Assembly (NCBI RefSeq): GCF_013170825.1
Contig: NZ_CP033365.1
Coordinates: forward strand, 5,034,001 to 5,098,000
Reading direction: 5' to 3'
DNA length: 64,000 nt
Origin: Mesorhizobium sp. NZP2298
Lineage (GTDB): Bacteria; Pseudomonadota; Alphaproteobacteria; Rhizobiales; Rhizobiaceae
The notes under the pieces are model-generated. The model saw only the letters and a list, made by a program, of their open reading frames with translations. It searched no databases and was not told the DNA's origin. Positions 52,759 through 61,314 of the stretch are shown here, one piece after another. A program made the translations under genes and the position numbers. The first letter of the stretch is position 1. Each line of letters begins with the position of its first letter.

Positions 52759-54852
52759 CTATTTCCACATGCCGCGCATGCGCGCGCCGATGTCAACGCG
52801 CACTTCGGGCCGGGGCGCCCTGCCCTGCGCCGCTTGCCCGCCCGGCCACGACACCTGCTGGAATGCCGTGAGTATGGAGGCCGGGATGAACCGCGTGCGC
52901 GAGGCATAGAGATGGCGGTCGCCGCGTGCCGCCTGGCCATGCGGAAAGAAGCGCTGCGGCATGACCAGGTTGAGGCTGTCCTTGGCCCGCGTCATCGCCA
53001 CGTAGAGCAGCCGGCGCTCCTCCTCGATATCCTCCTTTGTGCCGACACCGAGATCGGCCGGAATGCAGCCATCGACCGTGTTGAGCACGAAGACGTTCTT
53101 CCATTCCTGGCCCTTGGCCGAATGGATGGTCGACAGGATCAGATAGTCCTCGTCGCGATGTGGCGGTCCGGCCTGGTCGCTGGTCGCGTCCGGCGGATCG
53201 AGGGTCAATTCGGTCAGGAAGCGTTCGCGCGAGGCGTAACCCGAGCCGATCTGCTCGAGCTGCAGCAGGTCGGCGCGTCGCGTGATCGCGTCCTCATGGA
53301 TGCGCTCCAGATGCGGCTCGTACCAGAGCCTGACCTGCTCGAGATCCGCCGGCCATTTTGCGCCGGCCCGCAGGCCGGAATAGAGCGAGACGAAACCCGG
53401 CCAGTCGTCCGCCGCGCGTTGTGGCGGCCGCCAGCCGGCGAGGCCCATCGCTTCATCCAGCGCCGTCGTCATCGTCTCGACGATCTGTCCGGCGGCCGAG
53501 GGGCCAATGCCCGGCATCAGTTGCAGGACGCGAAAACCGGCGACGCGGTCGCGCGGGTTTTCGGCAAAACGCAGCACTGCCAGCACGTCCTTGACATGCG
53601 CGGCGTCCAGGAACTTCAGCCCGCCGAATTTGACGAAGGGAATGTTGCGCCGCGTCAGCTCGATTTCCAGCGGCCCGCTGTGGTGCGAGGCGCGAAACAG
53701 CACCGCCTGCGATTTCAGCGCCGTGCCAGCCTCACGCTCGGCAAGGATCGTATCGCAGACGAAATTCGCCTGCTCGACCTCGTCGCGCACGGTGACCAGC
53801 CTTGGCTTGTCGGTGGATTTGCGCTCCGACCACAGGTTCTTGGTGAAGCGCTCCGAAGCCTCGCCGATCACCGCATTGGCGGCGGCCAGAATGGTCTCGG
53901 TCGAGCGGTAGTTGCGCTCCAGCATCACCACATCGGCGGCCTGCGCGAACTGTTTTGGGAAGTCGAGTATGTTGCGCACCTCCGCGGCGCGGAAAGAATA
54001 GATCGACTGCGCATCGTCGCCGACCACCGTCAGCCCGGCACCGTCGGGTTTCAGCGCCATGAGGATCGACGCCTGCAGCCGGTTGGTGTCCTGGTATTCG
54101 TCGACCAGCACATGGTCAAAGCGCCCGCCCAGATGCGCCGCGATTTCCGGCTCGGCCGCCATCTGCGCCCAGTAGAGCAGCAGATCGTCGTAATCGAGCA
54201 CGTTCTGCGCCTGCTTGGCTTCGACATAACCGGCGAAAAGCAGCTTGAGCTGATCGGCCCAACCGGCGCACCAGGGGAAGGCCGACCCCAGCACTTCGCC
54301 AAGCGGCGCCTGCGCGTTGACGGCGCGCGAGTAGATGGCGAGGCAGGTCCCCTTGGTGGGGAAGCGAGCCTCGGTCTTGGAGAAGCCGAGCTCATGACGC
54401 ACGAGATTCATCAGATCGGCGGAATCCTCCCGATCATGGATGGTGAAGGCCGGGTCGAGGCCGATCTCCAGCGCATAGTCGCGCAACAGCCGCGCGCCGA
54501 TGCCGTGAAAGGTCCCGGCCCAGGTCAGCGCATCGGTGATGACAGCGGCGTCGCGGCCGAGCACTTCGCCGGCGATACGCTCGACACGTTTTGCCATTTC
54601 GGATGCGGCGCGGCGCGAAAAGGTCATCAGCAGGATGCGGCGCGGGTCGGCTCCCCTGACGATGAGATGGGCGACGCGATGCGCCAGCGTGTTGGTCTTG
54701 CCCGAGCCCGCGCCGGCAATGACCAGCAAGGGCCCGGCGATCTTGCCGTCACCATGCTCAACGGCCTGACGCTGCGCGTCGTTCAGCCGGGCGAGATAGG
54801 CAGGTTGGGCAGTCGGCTCCAGAAAAGTCGAATCATGGGCGGCGAGGTTCAT
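52759..54852 (-). CDS. UvrD/PcrA-like superfamily 1 helicase
   Basis: A 697-residue helicase. Motif I is GAGSGKTNTLAHRVAHL, motif II VLVDEYQDTNRLQ, motif III VGDDAQSIYSFR and motif IV MLERNYRSTETIL. Motifs V and VI are STIHSAKGQEW and LLYVAMTRAKDSL. The order and length fit a UvrD/Rep-like 3'-5' helicase, with a C-terminal part shorter than canonical UvrD. It unwinds DNA during repair or replication restart. It lies upstream of dapB on the same strand. Confidence 0.93.
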   Translation of the reverse strand: MNLAAHDSTFLEPTAQPAYLARLNDAQRQAVEHGDGKIAGPLLVIAGAGSGKTNTLAHRVAHLIVRGADPRRILLMTFSRRAASEMAKRVERIAGEVLGRDAAVITDALTWAGTFHGIGARLLRDYALEIGLDPAFTIHDREDSADLMNLVRHELGFSKTEARFPTKGTCLAIYSRAVNAQAPLGEVLGSAFPWCAGWADQLKLLFAGYVEAKQAQNVLDYDDLLLYWAQMAAEPEIAAHLGGRFDHVLVDEYQDTNRLQASILMALKPDGAGLTVVGDDAQSIYSFRAAEVRNILDFPKQFAQAADVVMLERNYRSTETILAAANAVIGEASERFTKNLWSERKSTDKPRLVTVRDEVEQANFVCDTILAEREAGTALKSQAVLFRASHHSGPLEIELTRRNIPFVKFGGLKFLDAAHVKDVLAVLRFAENPRDRVAGFRVLQLMPGIGPSAAGQIVETMTTALDEAMGLAGWRPPQRAADDWPGFVSLYSGLRAGAKWPADLEQVRLWYEPHLERIHEDAITRRADLLQLEQIGSGYASRERFLTELTLDPPDATSDQAGPPHRDEDYLILSTIHSAKGQEWKNVFVLNTVDGCIPADLGVGTKEDIEEERRLLYVAMTRAKDSLNLVMPQRFFPHGQAARGDRHLYASRTRFIPASILTAFQQVSWPGGQAAQGRAPRPEVRVDIGARMRGMWK

Positions 54853-54906
54853 CGCCCATCAAGCATCGTTTCCGCTTTGTTCGCAACAAGGAAGCGGTAC
54901 GACGAA

Positions 54907-55080
54907 TTAGCGCCGGGGATCGACACCCATGGCCGCCGATTGTCGGCGCAGAGCGTCGCGGTCGCTTCTCGATGCGGGCAGCAAAAGTGGATCGATGTCG
55001 CCGGGCACGTCATCGATCATCCTGCGCGCGAGGCGGTAGGTGAGAAAGGCAAAGGCGCCGGTCAGAAGCAAACGGATCAT
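54907..55080 (-). CDS. Small membrane-anchored hypothetical protein
   Basis: A 57-residue protein. An N-terminal hydrophobic helix (MIRLLLTGAFAFLTYRLARR) is followed by a short acidic/basic tail (MIDDVPGDIDPLLLP). The ribosome site is GAGGAGA before the ATG at 55080. A longer open frame to 55329 has no support. Function unknown. Confidence 0.6.
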   Translation of the reverse strand: MIRLLLTGAFAFLTYRLARRMIDDVPGDIDPLLLPASRSDRDALRRQSAAMGVDPRR

Positions 55081-55190
55081 GCTGCGGTCTCCTCTAATGG
55101 AGAACAACCGGAACCGTGGCGTTTTGTTCCCGCAACGCTGGTTCGCAACCAAACCGATGCCGCGTCGTTGAGAAGATGGAGGCGATAGCG

Positions 55191-55414
55191 ATGAAAAAGC
55201 TAAGATTGGGCCTCGTTCTGTTGGCTTTGACTGTCTCGGCTTGCGACTGCCGCCGACAAAGGCCCTCGGCGCTGACCAAGGCGCGAATGTAACCAGCAAT
55301 CCTGTCGTGGCAACAGAGGTTGTAGCCAATCGAACATCTTTGCCTGCGGTGGCGTTCCAGTCGGAGCCTCAAGGCCCCGCCGTACCTCAAGGTATTGACG
55401 CGATGCATTCCTGA
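55191..55414 (+). pseudogene. Small lipoprotein gene with apparent -1 frameshift
   Basis: From the ATG at 55191 the frame reads a lipoprotein signal MKKLRLGLVLLALTVSAC (lipobox VSAC), then stops at 55292. Continuing in the -1 frame from about 55243 gives RLPPTKALGADQGANVTSNP and another 36 residues to a stop at 55412-55414. One missing base at 55243-55246, for example in TGCGAC versus TGCGGAC, would restore SACGLPPTKALG as one protein of about 74 residues. It could be a pseudogene, a sequencing error or a programmed shift. Confidence 0.6.
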
Positions 55415-55587
55415 AGACGCTCGAGGCGGAGCTTGGCATTGCGCAATTCGTGCCCGGCTTCCTGCCGCTGCTGACGGCCCCGGGCCGGAGACGCCGCCGT
55501 CAGGTTTCTTTCGAGTTCGGCGATGCGCGCACGCACCAGCCGCGCCTCGTCCTGGCGCAACGCCTTTATCCAGCTCCGCCCGCGCAT
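55387..55587 (-). CDS. Small coiled-coil hypothetical protein
   Basis: About 66 residues from an ATG at 55587 preceded by GGGAAGA; a GTG at 55605 is possible. The sequence (LRQDEARLVRARIAELERNL and ELRNAKLRLERLQECIASIP) has heptad-like Leu/Arg/Glu spacing over about 50 residues, suggesting a coiled coil. Its end overlaps the antisense tail of the frameshifted lipoprotein. Moderate support only. Confidence 0.45.
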   Translation of the reverse strand: MRGRSWIKALRQDEARLVRARIAELERNLTAASPARGRQQRQEAGHELRNAKLRLERLQECIASIP

Positions 55588-55713
55588 CCGTCTTCCCGCA
55601 AACACCCCAAGGACCCGGCGGCTTCTATGCCAGCAAGACCCTAACTTCCGGCAAGTGCGAATATTCTAAATTTAATGATCTCTAATTTATCCAGGGATCG
55701 CCGCAACGAAGAA

Positions 55714-55747
55714 GGCCGGCGCCGCTTGGGAGGAGAAGGCGCCGGCC
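55714..55747 (-). terminator. Candidate terminator of the diaminopropionate operon
   Basis: Perfect 10-bp arms GGCCGGCGCC (55714-55723) and GGCGCCGGCC (55738-55747) around a 14-base loop; read leftward it is followed by TTCTTCG. It lies 134 bases past the operon's last stop. The T-run is weak. Confidence 0.5.
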
Positions 55748-55880
55748 AAGCGGATAAATCAGGTCCGCCGCAGGATGAAAGCTAGCTGAGTCTTGCCCCC
55801 ACGTCATGTGGGATCGCGGATTTCGGGCTTTCCCGGGCGTTTCCCCCCGGCAAAGCGCGTTGAAATGCATCCGTAGCCTG

Positions 55881-57041
55881 TCAAATCGCAAGCCGTTGCC
55901 TGGCAATTGCGGCATGGAAACTGGCGCCGAAAACCAGCCCATCATCATTGAAGTCGTAGCTGGAATTGTGCAGCGGCGCCGAAGCTTCGCCATTGCCGAG
56001 GAAGACGAAGCAGCCCGGCACGTGATCAAGGAAACGGGCAAAGTCCTCCGATGCCGTCATCGGCTCCCGGGCGACCGCGATATTGCCGGGCTCGAAGACG
56101 GTTCTTGCGGCGGCAAAGGCCGCATCGACCAGTTCGGCATCGTTGCGCAACGGCACGAATTCGCGCGTATAGGTAACCTCCGCGGCGACATTGTAAGCCG
56201 CAGCAGTGCCCTCGGCGATGACGCGCATCTGGCGTTCAATACCGGCGCTCACCTCGGGGTGGAAGCTGCGGGCATCGCCAAGGATGCGGGCAAGACCAGG
56301 CAATGCATTGCGCGTGCCGTCGGTGATCAATTCGGTCACCGAAACCACCGCTATGTCGGCCGGGCTCAGCCGGCGTGAGACGATGGTCTGCAGATTGGTG
56401 ACCAGCGCGCAGGCGGCGACCAGTGTCTCGTTGCCCGAATGCGGCCGCGCCGCGTGGCCGCCGAGCCCCTTCAGCACGATCTCGAAATTGTCTTCCGCCG
56501 ACATCACGGGACCGGCGCGGGTCTCGAAGTGCCCGACGGGAAGGCCGGGCATGTTGTGCAGGCCAAATATCTCGTCGAAGGGGAAGCGCTGCATCAGGCC
56601 ATCGTCGAGCATGGCCAGGGCGCCCCTGCCCCACTCCTCTGCCGGCTGGAAGATAAAGCGCACGGTGCCGTCGAAACCGCCCTCGCTTGCCAGCAGCTTG
56701 GCCGCGCCGAGCAGCATGGCGGTGTGGCCGTCATGACCGCAAGCGTGCATAATTCCTGCATTGCCGGAGCGATAGGGCGCGATCGATTGCTCTGCTATGC
56801 GCAGCGCATCCATATCGGCCCGCAGCGCAATCGCCCGATTGCCGGTGCCGCGCTTCAAAGTGCCGACGACACCGGTGCCACCGACGCCTTCGGTGACATC
56901 GTCCAGGCCGAATTCGCGCAGTTTGGCGGCAACGAAGGCGGCGGTGCGTTTCTCCTCGAAGCCGAATTCGGGGTGCGCGTGCAGGTCGCGCCGCCAGGCG
57001 GTCATCTCGCGCTTCAGTGTTTCGCGATCGAGATCAGCCAT
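55881..57041 (-). CDS. M20-family amidohydrolase
   Basis: A 386-residue metallohydrolase from an ATG at 57041; a TTG farther upstream exists. It has RRDLHAHPEFGFEEKRTA, the metal-binding HACGHDGHTAMLLGAAK and QPAEEWGRGALAMLDDG, and a dimerisation domain with GGHAARPHSGNETL. It resembles hippurate hydrolase/N-acyl-amino-acid amidohydrolase. It starts four bases after the stop of the upstream hydrolase, so the three genes are coupled. It may deacylate an N-acyl amino acid. Confidence 0.9.
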   Translation of the reverse strand: MADLDRETLKREMTAWRRDLHAHPEFGFEEKRTAAFVAAKLREFGLDDVTEGVGGTGVVGTLKRGTGNRAIALRADMDALRIAEQSIAPYRSGNAGIMHACGHDGHTAMLLGAAKLLASEGGFDGTVRFIFQPAEEWGRGALAMLDDGLMQRFPFDEIFGLHNMPGLPVGHFETRAGPVMSAEDNFEIVLKGLGGHAARPHSGNETLVAACALVTNLQTIVSRRLSPADIAVVSVTELITDGTRNALPGLARILGDARSFHPEVSAGIERQMRVIAEGTAAAYNVAAEVTYTREFVPLRNDAELVDAAFAAARTVFEPGNIAVAREPMTASEDFARFLDHVPGCFVFLGNGEASAPLHNSSYDFNDDGLVFGASFHAAIARQRLAI

Positions 57042-57045
57042 CTCT

Positions 57046-58278
57046 TCAGCCTTCGAGTTCGGCAAGTTCAGTCACGACATCAAGCAGGATGTTGGCGCCG
57101 GCAACAAGCTCGGCATCTTCGGTGTGTTCGTGCGGACTGTGGCTGATGCCTCCGGCGCTCGGCACGAAGATCATCGCCGCCGGCGCGATGCGCGCGATCA
57201 TCTGCGCGTCATGGCCGGCGCCCGAGGTCATGCGCCGCGAGGCAAGCCCGCGCTTCTTCGCGGCGGCCTCGATCAGTTCGACGACCCGGCCGTCGAAGAC
57301 AACCGGCTCGAACCGCGCCAACCTTTCGACCGTGAGGGTGATCCCTTCGCTGGCGAGCTGTTGCAGAAAGACGGCCAGTGCCGCTTCTTGCGCCTGCAAG
57401 CGCTGCTCGTCGGGATCGCGCAGATCGACGGTGAAGACGGCGCGCGACGGAATGACGTTGATGGCGTTGGGCTCAAAGCGCATCGTGCCGACAGTGACAA
57501 CCGTTGGTGAATTCGACGCCGTTGCCCGGTCATGCAGGAAGGTGACCACGCGTGCCGCGGCGTATCCGGCATCACAGCGCATCGACATCGGTGTGGTGCC
57601 GGCATGGTTGGCGACACCATCAAGGGTGATGCGCTGCCAGGAGATGCCTTGCAGGGTTTCCACGGCGCCGATCGGAATCCCTTCGCGCTCCAGGACCGGC
57701 CCCTGTTCGATATGCAGCTCGACATAGATGTGCGGCTTGAGAAAACCCGGCTCGCGCTCGCCGGCATAGCCGATATGGGCCAGTTCCTGCCCGAGCGTGC
57801 GGCCGTCGGTTCCGACAGCGGCGAGTGCCGCTTCGACATCGACGCCACCGGCATGGACCAGCGAGCCCATCATGTCGGGAGAGAAGCGCACGCCTTCTTC
57901 ATTGGTGAAGGCCGCGACGGCGAGCGGGCGCGACGGCGAGAGGCCCGACGCCTTCAGCGTCTCGATCACCTCCAGCCCGGCAAGCACGCCGTAGCAGCCG
58001 TCATAGATGCCGGCGTCGATGACCGTGTCGATATGCGAGCCGATGAGCACCGGCGCCTTGCCTGCATTGTCGGCGCTTTGCCAGATGCCGAAGATGTTGC
58101 CGATGCGGTCGATGGCGACATCGAGCCCGGCCTGGCGCAGCCAGCCGACGAAGAGGTCGCGGCCTTGCTTGTCGGTGTCGGAAGCGGCCAGCCGGGTCAG
58201 CCTGCCCTCACCGTCGCGGCCGATTGCGCCCAGTTCACGGATGCGGCCAAGCAGGCGCTGTGCATCGACCGCGATCAC
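57046..58278 (-). CDS. N-carbamoyl-L-amino-acid hydrolase/allantoate amidohydrolase family
   Basis: A 410-residue M20-type enzyme of the HyuC/AllC group. It has GSHIDTVIDAGIYDGCYGVL, the AFTNEEGVRFSPDMMGS metal site, ELHIEQGPVLEREGIPIG, and the GVANHAGTTPM dimerisation motif. These enzymes hydrolyse N-carbamoyl amino acids, allantoate or ureidoglycine. The GTG at 58278 overlaps the stop of the upstream ammonia-lyase (GTGA). Which ureido compound it uses is not shown by the sequence. Confidence 0.9.
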   Translation of the reverse strand: MIAVDAQRLLGRIRELGAIGRDGEGRLTRLAASDTDKQGRDLFVGWLRQAGLDVAIDRIGNIFGIWQSADNAGKAPVLIGSHIDTVIDAGIYDGCYGVLAGLEVIETLKASGLSPSRPLAVAAFTNEEGVRFSPDMMGSLVHAGGVDVEAALAAVGTDGRTLGQELAHIGYAGEREPGFLKPHIYVELHIEQGPVLEREGIPIGAVETLQGISWQRITLDGVANHAGTTPMSMRCDAGYAAARVVTFLHDRATASNSPTVVTVGTMRFEPNAINVIPSRAVFTVDLRDPDEQRLQAQEAALAVFLQQLASEGITLTVERLARFEPVVFDGRVVELIEAAAKKRGLASRRMTSGAGHDAQMIARIAPAAMIFVPSAGGISHSPHEHTEDAELVAGANILLDVVTELAELEG

Positions 58279-59483
58279 GGCGTTGCCTCGGCGGCAAGCT
58301 TGCCGGCCAGCACATCGGCCGGGCCCGTGCCAACCAGTTCGGCATAGCGATGCGGGTCGGTGGCGCCTTCGGTGTTGATCACCAGCACCCGGGATTTGCC
58401 GTCGAGGCCCAGGTCTGTTCTGTTTTCGGCCATCGCCCGGATGAGTCCGGCAAGGCCGACGCCGCCACTCTCGCCGGAAACGATCACCGGATCGTCGCCG
58501 GCCGGCCGTGCCAGCCGCCGCATCACCGCGATGGCGTCGCCCTCGTCCACGGTCATGAAGGCGTCGGCGACACGCGCCAGCACGCGCCATGCGACCTGCG
58601 AGGCCTCATAACATTCAAGCATGGCCATGACAGTCGGCTGATCATGCGCCACCTTGACCACACGCCCTGCCACAGCAGCTGCGACGATACATGCGGCACG
58701 TGCGGGCTCGACGACAGTGAAGGTTGGCCTGGCTTCGCCGAGCACGATGGCGAGGTGGCCAGCCACAGCGGCGGCAATGCCGCCAACGCCGGCCTGGACA
58801 AAGACGTGGGTTGGCGGTTCGCTGAGCTGGCGCAGCGCTTCGCGCACGATCGCCGTATAGCCCTGCATCACCAGGCCAGGAATGCGCTCATAGCCCGGCC
58901 ATGACGTATCCGATACCACGGTCCAGCCTTTCTCGGCCGCGACTTCGGCGGCTTGCCTGACCGAGTCGTCATAATTGCCGTCGACACGAACCATCTCCGC
59001 GCCATAGCGGGCTATTGCCGAGATGCGCTCGTCGCTGACCCCGGCATGGACAAAGATCACGGCCCTGGCGCCGGCAAGCTCGGCGCCTTGCGCGACAGAG
59101 CGGCCATGATTGCCGTCGGTGGCGCAAGCAAAAGTCATCTTCGCGGCGACCGAGCGGGCATCGGCTCGATCGAGATCCCTGACATCGACAGGGCGGCCAA
59201 GGCGTTTGCCTGCCTGCTCCAGCACCAGTTGGAAGACAGCATAGGCGCCGCCCAGCGCCTTGAAGCTGCCAAGGCCGAGACGAAAGCCCTCATCCTTGAC
59301 ATGCAATGCGCCAAGGCCGAGTTCACTCGCCAGTGTCGGCAGCGCGTGCAGTGGCGTCATTGCGTGATTTTCACGATGGGCGAGGAATCGCTCGACCGTG
59401 TCCGCGCCCGTGATGCCGAGGGTTTCGGCATCGGTCACATCAAGCGGCTTACCGTGCAAGGCATTGCGATTGAGCAGGAACAC
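58275..59483 (-). CDS. Diaminopropionate ammonia-lyase
   Basis: A 402-residue fold-type II PLP enzyme. The Schiff-base Lys is in FRLGLGSFKALGGAY. It has FACATDGNHGRSVAQGA and the C-terminal VSGESGGVGLAGLI, matching diaminopropionate ammonia-lyases (YgeX type). These convert 2,3-diaminopropionate to pyruvate and two ammonia. It is the first gene of a coupled three-gene operon, divergent from an Lrp/AsnC regulator. Confidence 0.9.
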   Translation of the reverse strand: MFLLNRNALHGKPLDVTDAETLGITGADTVERFLAHRENHAMTPLHALPTLASELGLGALHVKDEGFRLGLGSFKALGGAYAVFQLVLEQAGKRLGRPVDVRDLDRADARSVAAKMTFACATDGNHGRSVAQGAELAGARAVIFVHAGVSDERISAIARYGAEMVRVDGNYDDSVRQAAEVAAEKGWTVVSDTSWPGYERIPGLVMQGYTAIVREALRQLSEPPTHVFVQAGVGGIAAAVAGHLAIVLGEARPTFTVVEPARAACIVAAAVAGRVVKVAHDQPTVMAMLECYEASQVAWRVLARVADAFMTVDEGDAIAVMRRLARPAGDDPVIVSGESGGVGLAGLIRAMAENRTDLGLDGKSRVLVINTEGATDPHRYAELVGTGPADVLAGKLAAEATP

Positions 59484-59557
59484 TGGCGGCCTCCTTGGCA
59501 GTTAGCGAGAATATATTGCAAGGCAGGCGCAAAGAGCGCTGTAATTAGACCTTCAAA

Positions 59558-60067
59558 ATGCAAGTTTGTTTCGTTGGGATATCGCCATTGCCGCCATCGC
59601 CGCCGCCGCTCGACAGTTTCGATCTCGCCATCCTTGCCATCCTGCAGCGGGACAACACGACGCCGCAGCGCCTGATCGGCGAAGCGGTGAACCTGTCGGC
59701 ACCGGCGGTGCAGCGCCGCATCAAGCGCATGGAGCAGACCGGGGTCATTGCAAGCCATGTCGCCATCATCGACCCCGCGGCGGTCGGCCAGCCCCTCACC
59801 ATCTTCGTCGAGGTCGAGCTGGAGAGCGAGCGCACAGAACTGATCGACGCAGCCAAGCGGCAATTCTCGCAAACGCCTGAAGTGCAGCAATGCTACTACG
59901 TCACCGGCGAAGCCGACTTCATCCTCGTCATCACCGTGGCCGACATGGGCGCCTATGAGGCGCTGACGCGAAAACTGTTCTTCGGCAGCAACAATGTGCG
60001 GAAATTCCGCACCTTCGTCGCCATGGACCGCGTCAAGGTCGGGCTGACGGTGCCGTTGCCGGACTGA
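59558..60067 (+). CDS. Lrp/AsnC-family regulator
   Basis: A 169-residue regulator; the first 17 residues are Pro-rich and the true start may be a few codons later. The winged helix-turn-helix (about 20-65: LDSFDLAILAILQRDNTTPQ, RLIGEAVNLSAPAVQRRI) is followed by the RAM effector domain (VECYYVTGEADF-like QQCYYVTGEADFILVITVAD). Such regulators sense an amino acid. Divergent placement from the ammonia-lyase suggests it controls that operon in response to diaminopropionate or a relative. Confidence 0.9.
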   Translation: MQVCFVGISPLPPSPPPLDSFDLAILAILQRDNTTPQRLIGEAVNLSAPAVQRRIKRMEQTGVIASHVAIIDPAAVGQPLTIFVEVELESERTELIDAAKRQFSQTPEVQQCYYVTGEADFILVITVADMGAYEALTRKLFFGSNNVRKFRTFVAMDRVKVGLTVPLPD

Positions 60068-60149
60068 GCCTTGCCGGCAGGCAAGGCTCCCGCCAGACCC
60101 GCCATGCTTTTGACATTCTCAGGACGCGAATTGAGCGGCGGAGGCGCGC

Positions 60150-61292
60150 TTGGACGATACCACCCCAGTTGCGATCATCGGTGCCGGGCCGGCGGGCCTG
60201 GCTGTTGCCGCATGCCTGCGCCAGGCCGGCGTCGACTTCATCATCATCGAAAAAGAACAGCAGGCCGCACCCGCATGGCGGCGGCACTACGAGCGCGTCC
60301 ACCTGCATACCACCAAGCGCTATTCGTCCCTGCCCTTCGCGCCCTTCCCGAAGCATTATCCACGTTATGTGCCGCGCGGTCTCTTCGTCGACTATATCGA
60401 TGCCTATGCGCAACGCTTCGACCTGCGACCCCATTTTGGGGAAACGGTGGAAGCGATCGCCCGGGAGGACCACGGCTGGCGTGTGGAGGCGACATCCGGT
60501 CCGCTGCGCGCCAGGCATGTGGTGATTGCGTCAGGCTACAATGCCGAGCCCTTGCGTCCCGGATTTGCTGGGATCGACACCTTCACGGGCAAGACATTGC
60601 ACAGTGCCGACTATCGCAATGCCGCGCCTTTCGCCGGCCAGTCGGTGCTGGTCGTCGGCATGGGCAACACCGGCGCGGAGATTGCGCTCGACCTGGCGGA
60701 AAACGGCGCAAAACCGACGATTTCCGTGCGCGGCGGCGTTCATATCGTACCGCGTGAGCTGTTCGGCGTGCCCATCCAGATGGTCGGCATGGCGGCGCGG
60801 CTGGGGCCGCAACGCGTCAATGACGTTCTCTTCCCCCTCATCCTCGACCTGGTGCTGGGCAGGCCGGAAAAATATGGGCTCAAACGGCCGAGACAGGGAC
60901 TGCTGCAACAGATTGCGGCCGCATCGCGCATTCCGGTGATCGATGTGGGCACCATCGACAAGATCCGCGAAGGTGCGATCAAGGTCGCGCCCGATATCGC
61001 CGAGATCTCGGAGCGCGGCGCCCGTTTTGCCGACGGCAAGCATGGCGAATTCGACGCGATCATCTTCGCCACTGGTTTCCGGCCGGGCTATGCCAAATTT
61101 CTCGAGCCCGGCATCCAGCCAGACCGCAGTGGCGTCACCGCACAGGCCTCGGATCTCGGCCTCTATCTCGTTGGCTTCCACAATGCGGTCACCGGGTTGT
61201 TGCGCGAGATCGCGATCGAAGCCCAGGCGATCGCCGATGACATCCATTACCGGCTGAGCAGAAAAAGGGCCACCGAAATCCTGCCGATATAG
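60150..61292 (+). CDS. Flavin-containing monooxygenase-like protein
   Basis: A 380-residue flavoprotein from a TTG at 60150 with GGAGG six bases upstream. The FAD motif is IIGAGPAGLAVAACL at the N-terminus and the NADPH motif is VLVVGMGNTGAEIALDLAE in the middle. ATGFRPGYAKFLEP near the end is the Y-x-FATGF region of FMO and YUCCA-type enzymes. It may hydroxylate a nitrogen or sulfur atom, or be a Baeyer-Villiger type. The substrate is unknown. Confidence 0.88.
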   Translation: MDDTTPVAIIGAGPAGLAVAACLRQAGVDFIIIEKEQQAAPAWRRHYERVHLHTTKRYSSLPFAPFPKHYPRYVPRGLFVDYIDAYAQRFDLRPHFGETVEAIAREDHGWRVEATSGPLRARHVVIASGYNAEPLRPGFAGIDTFTGKTLHSADYRNAAPFAGQSVLVVGMGNTGAEIALDLAENGAKPTISVRGGVHIVPRELFGVPIQMVGMAARLGPQRVNDVLFPLILDLVLGRPEKYGLKRPRQGLLQQIAAASRIPVIDVGTIDKIREGAIKVAPDIAEISERGARFADGKHGEFDAIIFATGFRPGYAKFLEPGIQPDRSGVTAQASDLGLYLVGFHNAVTGLLREIAIEAQAIADDIHYRLSRKRATEILPI

Positions 61293-61314
61293 TCGGCCCA
61301 GCGCTTCGCCCGGC

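Noticed and set aside
52093..55188. Very long rightward open frame opposite dapB and the helicase
   Set aside because: It is antisense to two genes with complete catalytic motifs; its His/Arg/Gly-rich translation is typical of the complement of GC-rich coding DNA.
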